64,000 bases of DNA, taken from assembly GCA_009760855.2 (NCBI GenBank), contig WPIO01000004.1, forward strand, positions 9,142,001 to 9,206,000, written 5' to 3'. The notes beneath the pieces are model-generated. The model searched no databases. It saw nothing but the letters and a program-made list of their open reading frames with translations, and was not told the DNA's origin. Within the stretch, counting starts at the first letter, position 1. Every line of letters starts with the position of its first letter. The DNA is from Cristatella mucedo. Taxonomy: Eukaryota > Bryozoa > Phylactolaemata > Cristatellidae. Position numbers and translations under genes: made by a program. This document shows positions 11,341 to 22,800 of this stretch, one piece after another.

Positions 11341-11460
11341 GTACCGGTGCCTTACGGCGATTACCTGGTGACCTCGGTCGCAAGCATCTTTACCCTTGAG
11401 CCAAACCAGGGCGGCAAGCAGCATAACAGTATAAACGGAGAATTTCTTAATATTTTCCTA
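11341..11460 (-). repeat. Dispersed repeat pair, member 1 (SINE-head-like)
   Basis: Shares about 115 bp with 12728-12850: GTACCGGTGCCTTACGGCGAT, ACCTGGTGACC, AAGCATCTTTACCCTTGAGCC, then GGCGGCAAGCAGCATAACAG and AGAATTTCTTAATATTTT. On the minus strand GGTTTGGCTCAAGGGTAAAG resembles a tRNA-SINE A-box head. Confidence 0.7.
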
Positions 11461-12544
11461 GTAGATACTCGAATGCGGCGAGCCGGCATTGCAGCGGCGT
11501 AAAGGACAGCATTCATTGACCCGCATCGGGGCCGGCAGATCGGTACCCGATTCGGACAAAAATCTTTCTTGGCTGCAGTGCGCCTTGTGTGTGGGGAGCG
11601 CAGAGAGCCTCGGGTTACGATACGTCTCCGTTTATGTACGACGTACAAGTGCTCGATGCCAGGAGGGACGGGACAGTGCTGCTCCGTTAATCGATATCTG
11701 AGATCGGCAGATTGGCTTAGCCGGTTTTGGCCTGCTGAAACCAGCTGTCAACGCCGAGCTGCAGATGCGACGACGGGCTTCAGATTTTTAGCAGCCTCCC
11801 ATCCGCTCGGGCTTCCTTTGAGGCGATGCCGACGAACCTTCACTATTGCTGCTTGCCATCCCAGTTCAGTGCTCCGGGGGGGGCGGGCATGCGTGTGGTG
11901 CCAAGCAAGCGGAAGAAGAAGGGTGTGCGGGCGACGCCACGAAGCGCTTCGCAGCCCGGCGGCTGCGCAGCGTCGCGGCGGCGGCCGTGAGCACTCTGGT
12001 GATAGAGGTGATAAAGTTAGAACTGATAGAGTTCTGCTGACACAGCTGCTTCCCGAGGAATAGCGGCTCTGTCAGCAGAACGGTGGCTTTCTCTCGAGTC
12101 TGCAGCGAGCGATCAGTCGGTGCAGCCGTTACCCGTTTTGACTGCAACACACTCTGGAGTGGCTTGGTGGGAATAAGCGTCTGCGAACAGCACAGACGGA
12201 GCACTAACTCGAGCGACTTTGAGGGAGCCCGACGTTACGACTCGCTCCCAGCAGGCCAAGCAAGGCTGGTGACCTTTGCAATCTTTGCACCCTCCGAAGC
12301 CAGCCCTCCGAAAGGCGGGTGAGCCTACCCGGGCGATACCAACTCTAGTGCGGGAGGCTGGCCAAGAGCGTCGGTAGCCAGACGCCAGAGCTACCTTTAC
12401 GCTCCTGTCCTAATATATTGTCCGCGAACGTCTCAAAACGGATCTGCTGGGTTCGAACGACACCTGGATGCCACGTCAGTCAAATACGGCTATTGACTAT
12501 TCTCTAACTAAGCAATAACAAAAACTTAACTGCTCGACCATGTT

Positions 12545-12660
12545 TTAGGACTTTACCTCCTTTATGATTGAGGTGGTGGGCTCGAGCCCTGTGGTATATG
12601 TGAAGCACCTGGATCGAGAATCCATTCTCTTAGGGCGCTTTACTAACGAGCTATGTATTT
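12545..12660 (+). mobile_element. SINE-2, 3' two thirds
   Basis: GTGGTGGGCTCGAGCCCTGTGG, TGTGAAGCACCTGGATCGAG and TTCTCTTAGGGCGCTTTACT. The A-box part is not recognisable. Confidence 0.65.
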
Positions 12661-12727
12661 TTCTATCAGAACTAGTGAAGGTTAGGCGAAAGTACACCAA
12701 ATAGAAGTATCCATAGAAGTGCAACAG

Positions 12728-12850
12728 TACCGGTGCCATACGGCGATCACCTGGTGACCTTGGTCGCTAAAGGCAAGCATCTTTACCCTTGAGCCAAACC
12801 ATGGCGGCAAGCAGCATAACAGTATAAACGGAGAATTTCTTAATATTTTT
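12728..12850 (-). repeat. Dispersed repeat pair, member 2
   Basis: Partner of 11341-11460, about 90 percent identical with a short insertion (CTAAAGG) at 12762. Both members sit next to a SINE-2 copy, so they may be part of a compound element. Confidence 0.7.
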
Positions 12851-12859
12851 CTGACCGCA

Positions 12860-14700
12860 GAAGCAACGTCTTTGTGAACAATAATTGTATCTAATTACTT
12901 TAGGCATAAGGCATTAGGAAAACACACTCTTAATGCAAGTACAACAATTTGAAGTCCGTTATCTAATTATCGATATGATGTATGGTACTTCTACCTACCG
13001 AAAGTTTTAAGATGTCAAAAAACTTACCGCTTCATTTTGTTATATTTTATAGCCAAAGTTAGCATAAACAATATCTTCAAATATTTCCATCAACACAATG
13101 TCTGAGGTGTCCCCATCGAGGTCAGTTATGCCCTATCTGCGTCTTTAAAAATACGATCGCTCTTTTAGCGGGCATCATTCCTGTTTCACTCTACCACTAG
13201 CAGCAGATCTTACTGATTGGGGGATTTGAGTAATGGAGGAGCCAAAGTACCTGGTTAATGCGTAATCCGTGTTTGTCGGTTTTTATTAGTGACCTTTACT
13301 GATTCCACAAACAACTTCTGCCGACTGGTGTTTAGTACTCAAGGCTCGCGAATCGTCGTCCAGAGTAAGAAATATATCTGGCAGCTCCTGCCTGTCAAAA
13401 AACCTCCTTAGGAAATATCACCAGGCCAGCTGTCCGATGTTTTTCCAGCAATTGGCGAAAGGCGAGGATTAGGCTTGTCAGTGCTTTTCCTAGCTCCTAG
13501 GTTTGCCACCATACCAGGCTCATAGGGGGCGTGGTGGGGGCATCGAAAAAGGCAAATCCGAGTAAAATCTTTGGACCGGATGTGTCGAATGAATACCCCT
13601 TTAACTGCACCGGCAGTTTTCTCGTCGAGGTACGCAGCCATTGAGGCACTGAGAAGTCGCTTCAAAGTGGCCGATACCACATTCAATGGTGCGAACCGGT
13701 ATCTTTCGTAGCCAGTTGCGATAAAAAGACGCATTCCCAGTAAATAGCGCCGTGTAGCTCCAATTTCTCCTGCATGGGAAAAACGCTACGTCTCCCACGT
13801 TACGTCTTCGACGGGAAATTTTTATGAAAAAGCCATGTTTTTAATGCATAAGTAGCCCCCGTTCGAGCTATCCACCGTAAGCGGTTGATGGCCGCCAGAT
13901 AGTCTAAACAAACGCTTCACGGAAACTTTCCCTGGGGACTAGGATTACGAGTTCAAGGAGCTCTTTAAAGTTGCCATGTAGCCAACATCGAATGATGCGA
14001 TCTAAAGCGAATGAGACGAACCCCCCCCCCCCCAGCAAATACCGGAAATCGTGGGCAACGAGTCTTTTCTGTTAGTAGCGGTTCTGTGCAGCTACTTTTC
14101 AATGTTGGGCACTTAAAATCAACTATTCCATGTAAAGACATCATGCAGCTCAAATAAGACATTTTAAGATAACCTCCACTATATGATGGCGATACCCGAA
14201 TTCAGAACACGTCCAAAATAATTTCCGATCGATCTGAGTCCTTTTTGGGTTAGTGCTCTTTTTGTGTGTCAATTCCACATTCGGCTGCATACTGCATTCC
14301 GTTTCATGGCCTTATCCGGCTGCACTGCTGCAGTCTGAAGTAATACAGCCTGCGATATCTCTGCTCTTTGGCTCTTGTAGTTCCCTTCTCCTGCGCAGGC
14401 GAGCTTCTCTCGCTGGAAAGCGTCGGTTCTCCTCGCTTCCAGCTCGGTCAAATCCGGCCACTTCCCCTCTCCTTCCTTCCATCTCCCTGTGAGAACTATG
14501 ATAAAGCCTCGGCCCTAGAGTGATCGTATTGAAGCCGTTACGTTCTGGTGAGCGAAGTCGAGAAAGGACTCAGGGCGTGAGTAAAGAAATTCTTTCCTTT
14601 CCGTTCCTTACTGCTACCGCTATTTCTCGCTTGATGTTCCTTCTTAGCTCAAGCCACTCGCAGGGCAGACCCAGCCAATTTGCTTCCGAGCGGGGAAAAT
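12860..14700. other. Gene-free stretch
   Basis: Minus-strand open frames at 13408-13798 are unrecognised. A 13-base C run lies at 14021-14033. No repeat family members identified until the LINE-A tail at 14703. Confidence 0.45.
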
Positions 14701-14702
14701 AT

Positions 14703-14774
14703 CTGAGAGTGCCTAGAGAGAGATTGAGTTCTCTGAGGGAGCTATATCCATGGTATTATTATCATTATTATTAG
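14703..14774 (+). mobile_element. LINE-A 3' tail
   Basis: Only the last 70 bp: GTGCCTAGAGAGAGATTGAG, TTCTCTGAGGGAGCTATAT, then ATTATTATCATTATTATT. An extreme 5' truncation. Confidence 0.7.
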
Positions 14775-14876
14775 CCGCTGCTTACTGTATATTAGGGCAA
14801 ACGTAGTCAAAACTCGTGGCTAGACCTCACGCAAGAAGTTGAAGCCTCCATCGGAACTGCCGGGTTTACCCATCCG

Positions 14877-14990
14877 CAGCAGCACCCAGTCTTAACCGTC
14901 AGCAGCACCCAGTCTTAGCCATCAGCAGCACCTTAGTCTTAGCCTTCAGCAGCACCTTAGTCTTAGCCGTCAGCAGCAGCTTAGTCTTCG
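14877..14990. repeat. Minisatellite, 23-24 bp unit, five copies
   Basis: Units CAGCAGCACCCAGTCTTAAC, CAGCAGCACCCAGTCTTAGC, CAGCAGCACCTTAGTCTTAG (twice) and CAGCAGCAGCTTAGTCTT follow each other with small changes. Confidence 0.88.
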
Positions 14991-15617
14991 TACCAAAGTC
15001 AGGACAGAGCCGAAGACGGCATCACGGCGCTCGAAACAGCCGGCACCAGTCTCACCTTACGCGGCGAGACGAATATTGGTGAAGCCCTGAACGTCGTATT
15101 ACAGTTAGGGACTTGTACTCGGAGTACCAATGCAAGCTGGTATGCCGACTATAGCGGTACACTACAGCAACGAATATCGCCCAGACCTTGACGTAACAAA
15201 ACCTAATCCGTTGTTTAGATAAGTCTATTCGTGTTCAACTGTGGACATGACGTGCAACAATTTATTGCAACTGAAAGCCTAGAGCTTAAATCAGCTCCCT
15301 GTTTATGTACGCCCGCACTGCAGATTTATTATGTGGCTTCGATTTTTACGCTGACCTGGTCTTAGATTATCGCATAATCGGGTCTTGGCCTTATAATTCA
15401 GGAATTGCGAATAATGATAATCAGTCATAATGTTGCTGATTTAGCATATGCCGCCGCTTCACAGATGAGGAATGCATGAGCAGCAGTGGCCTTCCACTTT
15501 AGTGGAAGGTCATGCTGTATGTGTCTTGCGGAGTCTGGAGAGGCTTGACTTAATTTTCCTGCCATTCTTGAGGAGACCTAAACTATCCTAATATGTTTAC
15601 GGAGTTTTAGCGTTAAT

Positions 15618-15621
<4 letters not shown>

Positions 15622-15682
<61 letters not shown>
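15622..15682. repeat. (GA)n microsatellite
   Basis: 30 uninterrupted GA units. Confidence 0.97.
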
Positions 15683-15686
<4 letters not shown>

Positions 15687-15707
15687 TTTAGCCTGATCTG
15701 TAAGCAG

Positions 15708-15972
15708 CTTAATAATAATAATAATAATAATGCACTTGATAAAGCACCCCCAGAAAACTCAATCTCTCTCTAGGCGCTTTACATTTGCTGCAAAGGGAAA
15801 TGCAATTGAATGGTGAGTAAAATCATGCTTGACAAACAAACAAAATGAATAACATGGTTAGGGGTGACATGCACAGGGTCAGCATGCAAATGTGGTTAGT
15901 GGCAGCATGCACAGTGTCAGCACGCATAAGCACATGAAGGACGAATCACAGGGACCCACTAAATGCTTCGAG
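15708..15972 (-). mobile_element. LINE-A 3' fragment
   Basis: Tail, hairpin and 3'UTR only; homology ends at CCCACTAAATGC, just before the RT stop. It directly follows a GA microsatellite. Confidence 0.85.
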
Positions 15973-16419
15973 CAAGCAGTTCTCGAAGAGGTCTTAATTT
16001 TGTGAATGAGAATGCACCTGACCTTAACCTAGAAGTTGACCTATCAAGCCGACTGCTGCCCCTGTGACTTGGCCCGGGATCTGGTGGTAGGTTCGCTAGT
16101 TCAAAGGTTCGAGTACTGCTGCAGACGCACCTTTATTGCCCGCGAGCGGCGTCGACAGGCGTCAAGGCTCATCGGCCGCTATGTAAAACGGGGCCGTTCG
16201 ACCAGCCGACCTTGAGTTAAAAGTTGACAGATCACTTTCTCTCGGCGACAGCGACCGAGGACAGCTCGATGGGAGGCGCCGACCTTCGACCCGACTCTCA
16301 GTTGCCCTCCCGGAACCCCGTCTTTAGCTATCGGTGGCTGAGGGCGGGAGCGGAGGCGGTGCCAGCCCCCGGATGGGGTTATCGGCGAATGCCCCCCACC
16401 CACCCCCATGATCTGGCAG

Positions 16420-16643
16420 TGGTGCTTTGAATCATTGGGCCGCCGGGGTCAGCCGCCTCCGCCCGCTGGGCGGTGCGAGCGAGCAAAGGACGATCGCTCG
16501 AGAACGCGGTCGACGCTCTTATCTTTGCTCTGTACGCTCCGTTAAGATCCTAAAGGTCAGTCGGCAGTTCACTATCAGTCGCCGGGCCAGTCACTTCTCT
16601 GCACCGTTTGTAGCCGGCCACCGCCGCCGACCAGGGCCAAGCC
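16420..16643 (+). promoter_or_regulatory. Probable promoter and 5'UTR of regucalcin
   Basis: GC- and CpG-rich stretch immediately before the regucalcin ATG with no repeat in it. Two initiator-like TCAGTC hexamers lie at 16557 and 16575, placing a possible start of transcription 70-90 bases before the ATG. No TATA box is evident. The start site itself is inference. Confidence 0.25.
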
Positions 16644-16806
16644 ATGTCCGCCTCCGTGTCAGTGGCCGTCAAGAGTGCCGCTAAAACAACCGGAGAAGGA
16701 CCGCACTGGGATCAGAAGACGAAGAGCTTGTACTATGTCGACATACTCAGCAACGATCTGCATCGGTGGGACTCCGTCACAGGCGTTGACGCCGTCAAGC
16801 ACCTCG
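16644..16806 (+). CDS. RGN: Regucalcin exon 1
   Basis: Encodes residues 1-54 plus one base. It contains GEGPHWD with metal ligand E18, the strand YYVDI and HRWDSVTG, which are the family's first propeller blade. The exon ends CTCG before GTACGC. Reading on past this donor gives a proline- and arginine-rich stretch with no family match, which supports the splice site. Confidence 0.94.
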
Positions 16807-19800
16807 GTACGCTGGCCCGGCTGCGAGACCCACCTCCGCCGCCGCCTCCCTGTAGGCGTGGACCGCCGGTGGGTGCGGCCCAGCGCTCGCTGTGGCCGGC
16901 GGCGCAGCGACGCAGCTGCGATGCCCGGCTGTATGCTCGAAGAAAGCCCTCCCTTTTCTTCGCAGAACTTCCCTGCAACTTGCCCTACCAACCTTCACCA
17001 CCACAGATCCGCTCCGGGGGCCCCCCCCCGCACCGCCTCCCCTTCGCCGGACCGGTCTCAGACCTTGCGAGTTATTAAGCGTCTTCGCAGAGATTCGGTT
17101 CTCTTGGGACCGTTACGCAATGTGTACGCCTATTCTTGTGCGTTTGCTCACACCTCTGATGAGTGGCAGCGAGCGGTTTCTGTGGTCGCCCTGTTTCCTT
17201 CTCGGAAGCCTCGACTAGGAACATAGCCACTGATACAACAGTGGCTCCGGCGGCGGCTGTTCTTGTTGGAGTCTCACGGAGGCACGATGGCTCCGGCGGC
17301 GGCTGTTCTTGTTGGAGTCTCACGGAGGCACGAACGCGGACGTGAGCGTTAAACGCGACTCGATCTTTATTTCTCTCAACACGTACATAGACATGCTGGC
17401 TGACTCACCGAAGATGGGGGAGCGCAGTAGTGGTGAACAACATTCTTACATCACGGGCCGGACAACGCTCCGAGTCAATTGGCCAACCACCTGCTGCAGG
17501 CGGAGCATACATTAGTGGCTGATGCAGCTACGCTTATTACAATAGCAGAAGTAGCTGGCGCACGAAACACCACCCGCCGAGCTGTGAGAGCTACTCGCCG
17601 ACCAAGTTCGGCTTGATAACGAACCTGGAACGGCTTGAGTGGCGGAGCGTCGCGTACTTTGCCTCTGCTGAGTTGGATGGACTGACGCCCTCCGATTCAC
17701 TTGTAGCGTTCTGAGTCACGTGTCCTTTCGGCCCGCAGAGAGAAAGCGTGGGCGAGCTTTTTGTTGCTCAAACCCCGAAGCTAGCGGGGACACGGTTCGC
17801 TTCTTCCAACCCCCGGCTTACCTTTGCTCTCGGACGACGGCTTCTGGGACGAGGAGCGAGGATAGATGGGCTTGCGGGGGGGGGGGGGAGGTTAGACGTC
17901 GTTCGCTTGTTCGGCTGTACATCACTGGACTGTGCTGGAAACTCGGAGGCTGAGGTGAGCCGCGCTAGCGACATCGGGAGCGATGCTTTGGACAATGCAC
18001 TCTGAACTGCGACCGTTTGACGCACTGGCAACCGTTAGTACTTCATTCGTATCCAAAAGCCACCCCGTCGACATTTTGCAGTTTCGATACCACTTAGCTT
18101 GCTCTTCACTGCAGGTGACATCCGGGATAGTAAAAACAATAATACATTTATATAGCGAAATCAGAGAACTTGAATGAATGAACCTAATGGTGGATGAACC
18201 TAAGAATGGCCACCAAGAGTTGGTTCCGATAGAATAACAACCACTTCTGAGTTGGTTATATCTGGCGGTGGCTTGTTTAGTTATAAAGCTGTTGGACCGC
18301 TACGAGCATGGTTAGGGGCTGGCCTCGGCGCGTATCCGGCTGCTAGCAGGTACACAGTAAGCACTCGCTTTCGGCGCCCAATTACGGCTAGGCGTATTTT
18401 AACCGAACACCCGTCCTATATGTCACACTCTCCGGGCTGAGCAAGAGGTAGGGAAGACGCTTCGAAGTTGCAAGTCTAGTCGGGCCTGCTGGCACCTCGT
18501 GCTGCCACCATCGTATGGCACCTTGCCAACACCGTCAGGACAGGGTAGAAAAGGCCGACGTCCGCGGACGGTCCCGATTCGAAACTCGTAGCTGTGGTCG
18601 CAAACGGCCGCAGCTGTAGCCACCACCAACTTTATCTCTATTGAGGCAAACGAACCAGCAGCCTCACAACTTCCATTGTCGAGGGCAGCTGCGACCTACC
18701 GCACTAATTGGTACGACTGTTTGTGTGAATGCCAGTGTCAACCGTCAAGGCCGATTGTGCGTTCCACGTATTAAAACTTAGCAAGAGACGCCAGCTAACG
18801 ACGAGGCGAGTGACTGTCACATTGATGTCGTACTTTTATATGTAGCAGTCATTCGAGGAGCCTGTCAAGTACGGGGGGGTATCCCCAGGGCTTGGCCTTG
18901 GTCCACTTCCTTTTATAATTTATACTCTCCGTCTTGCCGACGTAATCCCCAAACGCAATCCAGGCTTTCATTGGTTTGCAGGCAACACTCAGCTGTATCT
19001 ATGCTTTGATCCCTCACTGCCTTCGAGCACGTCAAACTCTCTTCACTCTCTTGCTTGCAGTTATTGCTGAAATTTGCACTTGCATGGCGACAAACTTTCT
19101 AATATTTAATGACAAAAAATATCCTAGTTACGTTCAAACTTAGTGTTGCTCAGATATTGAACAACATATCTCTCAAAATCGACTCCGCAAGCAGCTGTAT
19201 CTCCAGTAGTAGCTACGAGAAATCTGGGCGTACTCTTTGAAAATGACCTTTTGCCAGATGACCATAACTGCTCGGCAGTCAAGTGTACCTACTTCACTTT
19301 GGTAGCGTTGCAAAAACTCGGGCCAGCTTAGACAGGGATACCAGATCGAAGTCGGTCATTTTATTTTTGACATCTAATCTCGACTTTTGTAACTCTTTCC
19401 TTGCACGTCTACCAGGTTTCGCAATGAGGCATCTAAAGTTGTTGCACAACTCGGCCGCCCGGCATGTCCCGCCGTGAGCGTCGTAGTTTCGTAGCGAGCC
19501 CCGTTTCGCCGCTTATCACGGACAAGCACTGGCTCCCCACCAGGCAGGCAACTTCAAGGTTTTTCGTCACCCTCTTTTAGGTTCCTTCGTTCTCTTTCGC
19601 CTGCCTATTGAAGCTACTTCCCATTCAAGCTAGGCATCAGCTCTTCTGACTCTAGTCGTTTACCTATGCCTCGAATGAGCCTCAAATCCTTTGGCGACCT
19701 CGCCCTTTTTGTTAGTACGCTCCTAAAGCCTCACTTCCGACTCACGTCACGACATTCTCTGATTTGATGGCATTTGAAAGTAAGCTTAAAGCGAACCTGC

Positions 19801-22800
19801 TCCTTACATCATTTACCGGGCCGTATGAATAGACTCGTGCGTGCTTAAGCGTGCTTACGCTGAACACGTTATCCCTTATCGTATTGGCTTGCTTTTTTAC
19901 AGCCCCATGTAAATTGCCTAGACAGAGATTTAGTTCTCTGACGATGCTATACAAACGCATTGCTATTCTTATTAGTTTGAGAAAGAAATGGCAGCGATGG
20001 TGAAGATCGATGAGATCATCATCTCTCACTTTCAATCTATAGCAACAGCCGCCGCTCGCGTGTCAAACAAAAGCCTTGTGATTGTCGCAGCGTTTACCAT
20101 TGTCGGCAGGCCTTGCTCCCTATAGGAAAATCCTGGCTCCGCTACTGGCTGTTATATACATTATATTATATGTTATATATATATATATATATATATATCC
20201 TGTCTCCGCTACTGGCTCCGCTATGGCTGTTAATACGTCGAGTAATCCAGTGGATTTTCTGCCACACTATGCATACATACTACAGTTTCGCTCAGCGTGT
20301 GAAAAAATTTATTGACTACTCAAATACAAACACGCATTCTGGTGATTTGTGTGGAATCATTGTAACGTCACCCACCACGATTCTTTATGACTTTTCATGT
20401 TTGGCCAGGCATAGAGGTCACAAGCTTATGCTCACATGTGCTTACAGCACATCCTTCAATCCGAATTGTACTGAAGAGCTCGGCTACTGACATGGCCGAA
20501 CACTCTGCCTAAGCCGCTTGTCAATATTGTCGCTTGCAAGTCCTATGGGTTCGGATCAGGCGACTGAGTGAGCCACTACATCAGCACCGCATAGGGATTA
20601 GTACAAAGAAAAAAAAATAATTAGCCGGCCTGGCAGTGTGCTTAGGGTCTTGATCATGCTTCAAAGTCTTATTATGTCCAGAAGTTAAGGTGCTCGCCTT
20701 TAACGACCAAGTCAATGTGCTCATCTTTACGACCGAAGTCGTGGGGTCGAGCCCTGCAGCATATGTTAAGTGCCTGGATATATATTCCGTTCTCTTAGAG
20801 CGCTATGCAAATGATTATATGCTAATGATTACGTATATATTTATATAATGATTCCACAAGCAGAAGAATATTTGAGCTTTAAAATCCAATTTACTTGACC
20901 GACAACTTGAGTGCAGATTATGGGATGATGTTGACAGTCGGCTTAGGCGGTTTCGGACTCCATTACTTGCCGATATTTTAGTAAAATTCAGGTCTTTGGA
21001 ATGCGCTTTAGCAGTGCAGACAACGCCGAAGTGTGTCGCTTCTGTGTCTAGCCACATTGAGGAGGGTGTACTGAATCGTGGTTGGGGCTACATTATATAA
21101 AGCATACGTGCAAACCGCATATGAGCTTGTTTTTAGGCTGTCCGTTAATCTTATCGCAATGCTAGTAATCCTCGTATTACCCGAACTGAGCCGATACCGC
21201 AGCATACGTGGCCGTACTGCGAGCATTTCCTTGCCACTGAGTGCACCTGAGAGCATGCACATTTCCCGTTTGCAGATGGTAACGTGAGCCTTGTAGTTCC
21301 CACCACGAATGGCGATTTATTGGTCAGCAGCGGACGACAGCTGTGCAGACTCGATTGGCAAACGGGGCTGACTCAAACGATCGTGGAGGTCGACCAAGGT
21401 ACATCTAATAGATTTAATGACGGCAAGTGCGACGCCCTCGGACGTCTCTGGGCAGGTGAGTAGCATTTCTCACTTGGGAGCGGGGCGAGGGCGGCTGTAG
21501 CTGCAGCCCCCTTCAGTCGGCAGCACAGCCCGAAGGGCGTCGACTGCTGCGACCAGCAGGCTGGAGCATTTGGAGCAAGATTTCAGAGCCCGCGAGAAAA
21601 TTCAGCGCCGTTACAATATCCAGGCTACGCTCTTGCTGCCGATGTTCCACCGATCTAGGGTTCCTTTGCAGCAAATAGAAAGTGCCTAGAAAGAGATCGA
21701 GATCTCTGAGGGTGCTATTACAAATGCGTTATTATTATTATTATTAATACGGAGTGGCACATGCGACAGGGACGGCGTCTTGCCTAAGTGACCCAAGACG
21801 TGCGAGACCCTAACAAGTTCTGCTTACTTCTCGTGGCTCGCCAAGCTCTTCGTAGTTTTCGTAGCTTGCTATATGCTTGCGTAGCTGAGTTAAAGCATTC
21901 TTACCTCTTTGTCAAGTTCTGCCACTCTGCACCACAGCGGTGTTTGTTGTCCAGGCTGCTTTAACAGCGACACCCGTAAAGCGTGTCTGGCTCCCGAGAT
22001 CAGTTAACAGGTCATTGCTTTTTACAAGCGACAAGTTCTGTCTTTGAAGAATGCGTTTCGCAAAGGTGTTGTGGCGCCGGCACGTGCACCCCTCTTGGCC
22101 ATGGATAAATCAAATCTGGGCAATTATTTAAATTCTAGCAAGATGGCATTTATTTCCCTTTTCTTGCGAAGGCCTCTTACAACCGCTTGCTTGTTGAAAC
22201 GCGACCTACTGGCTCTTGAAATATGTTATGGGCAGTCATGTGCCTTTCCTTTCAAGGTAGCATAAAGTCAAGGAATTAACTCTAGCACAAGAGCTCTGTC
22301 CCCATAGAAACGAGAGAGACAGTAAGACAAGCAGCTGGCGAGAGTGACACAGAGGCAGACACGGATACAGTAGGCAGACGAAGACTATCCCGTATAGCTC
22401 GTAGAAAAGCTGTGCATGATTAATACATTTCGATACCAACTTGCATAACTCTCCGTATCAAAAGCATAACCTCGCTTTATCATTGAGAGCTTTGTAATGG
22501 ACCATTTCACTAATTACGCTGCACTTCCTTTGAAAGCGTGTCAGCCCAATGAGCAAATAATAATAGAATAATAATATATAATAATACATAATATATATAT
22601 ATATATTATAATAAAATATATAATAATATATATTTTATATATATTTATATTTATATATAATGTGGAATAATAATAGGATAATATGCACTATGGCAGATCG
22701 ATTGAGCTAATAATAACAATAATAATAATAATAGTACTTTTATAGCATCCTAAGAGAACTTAATCTCTATCAAGGGGCTTTCAAATTTGGCGCAAGAGAG

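Noticed and set aside
13408-13798. Minus-strand ORFs resembling a Gypsy RT
   Set aside because: Similarity was limited to scattered residues; no catalytic motif could be placed.
14021-14033. C13 run, with a G13 run at 17876-17888, as quadruplex elements
   Set aside because: Single homopolymers without further G tracts; likely slippage products.
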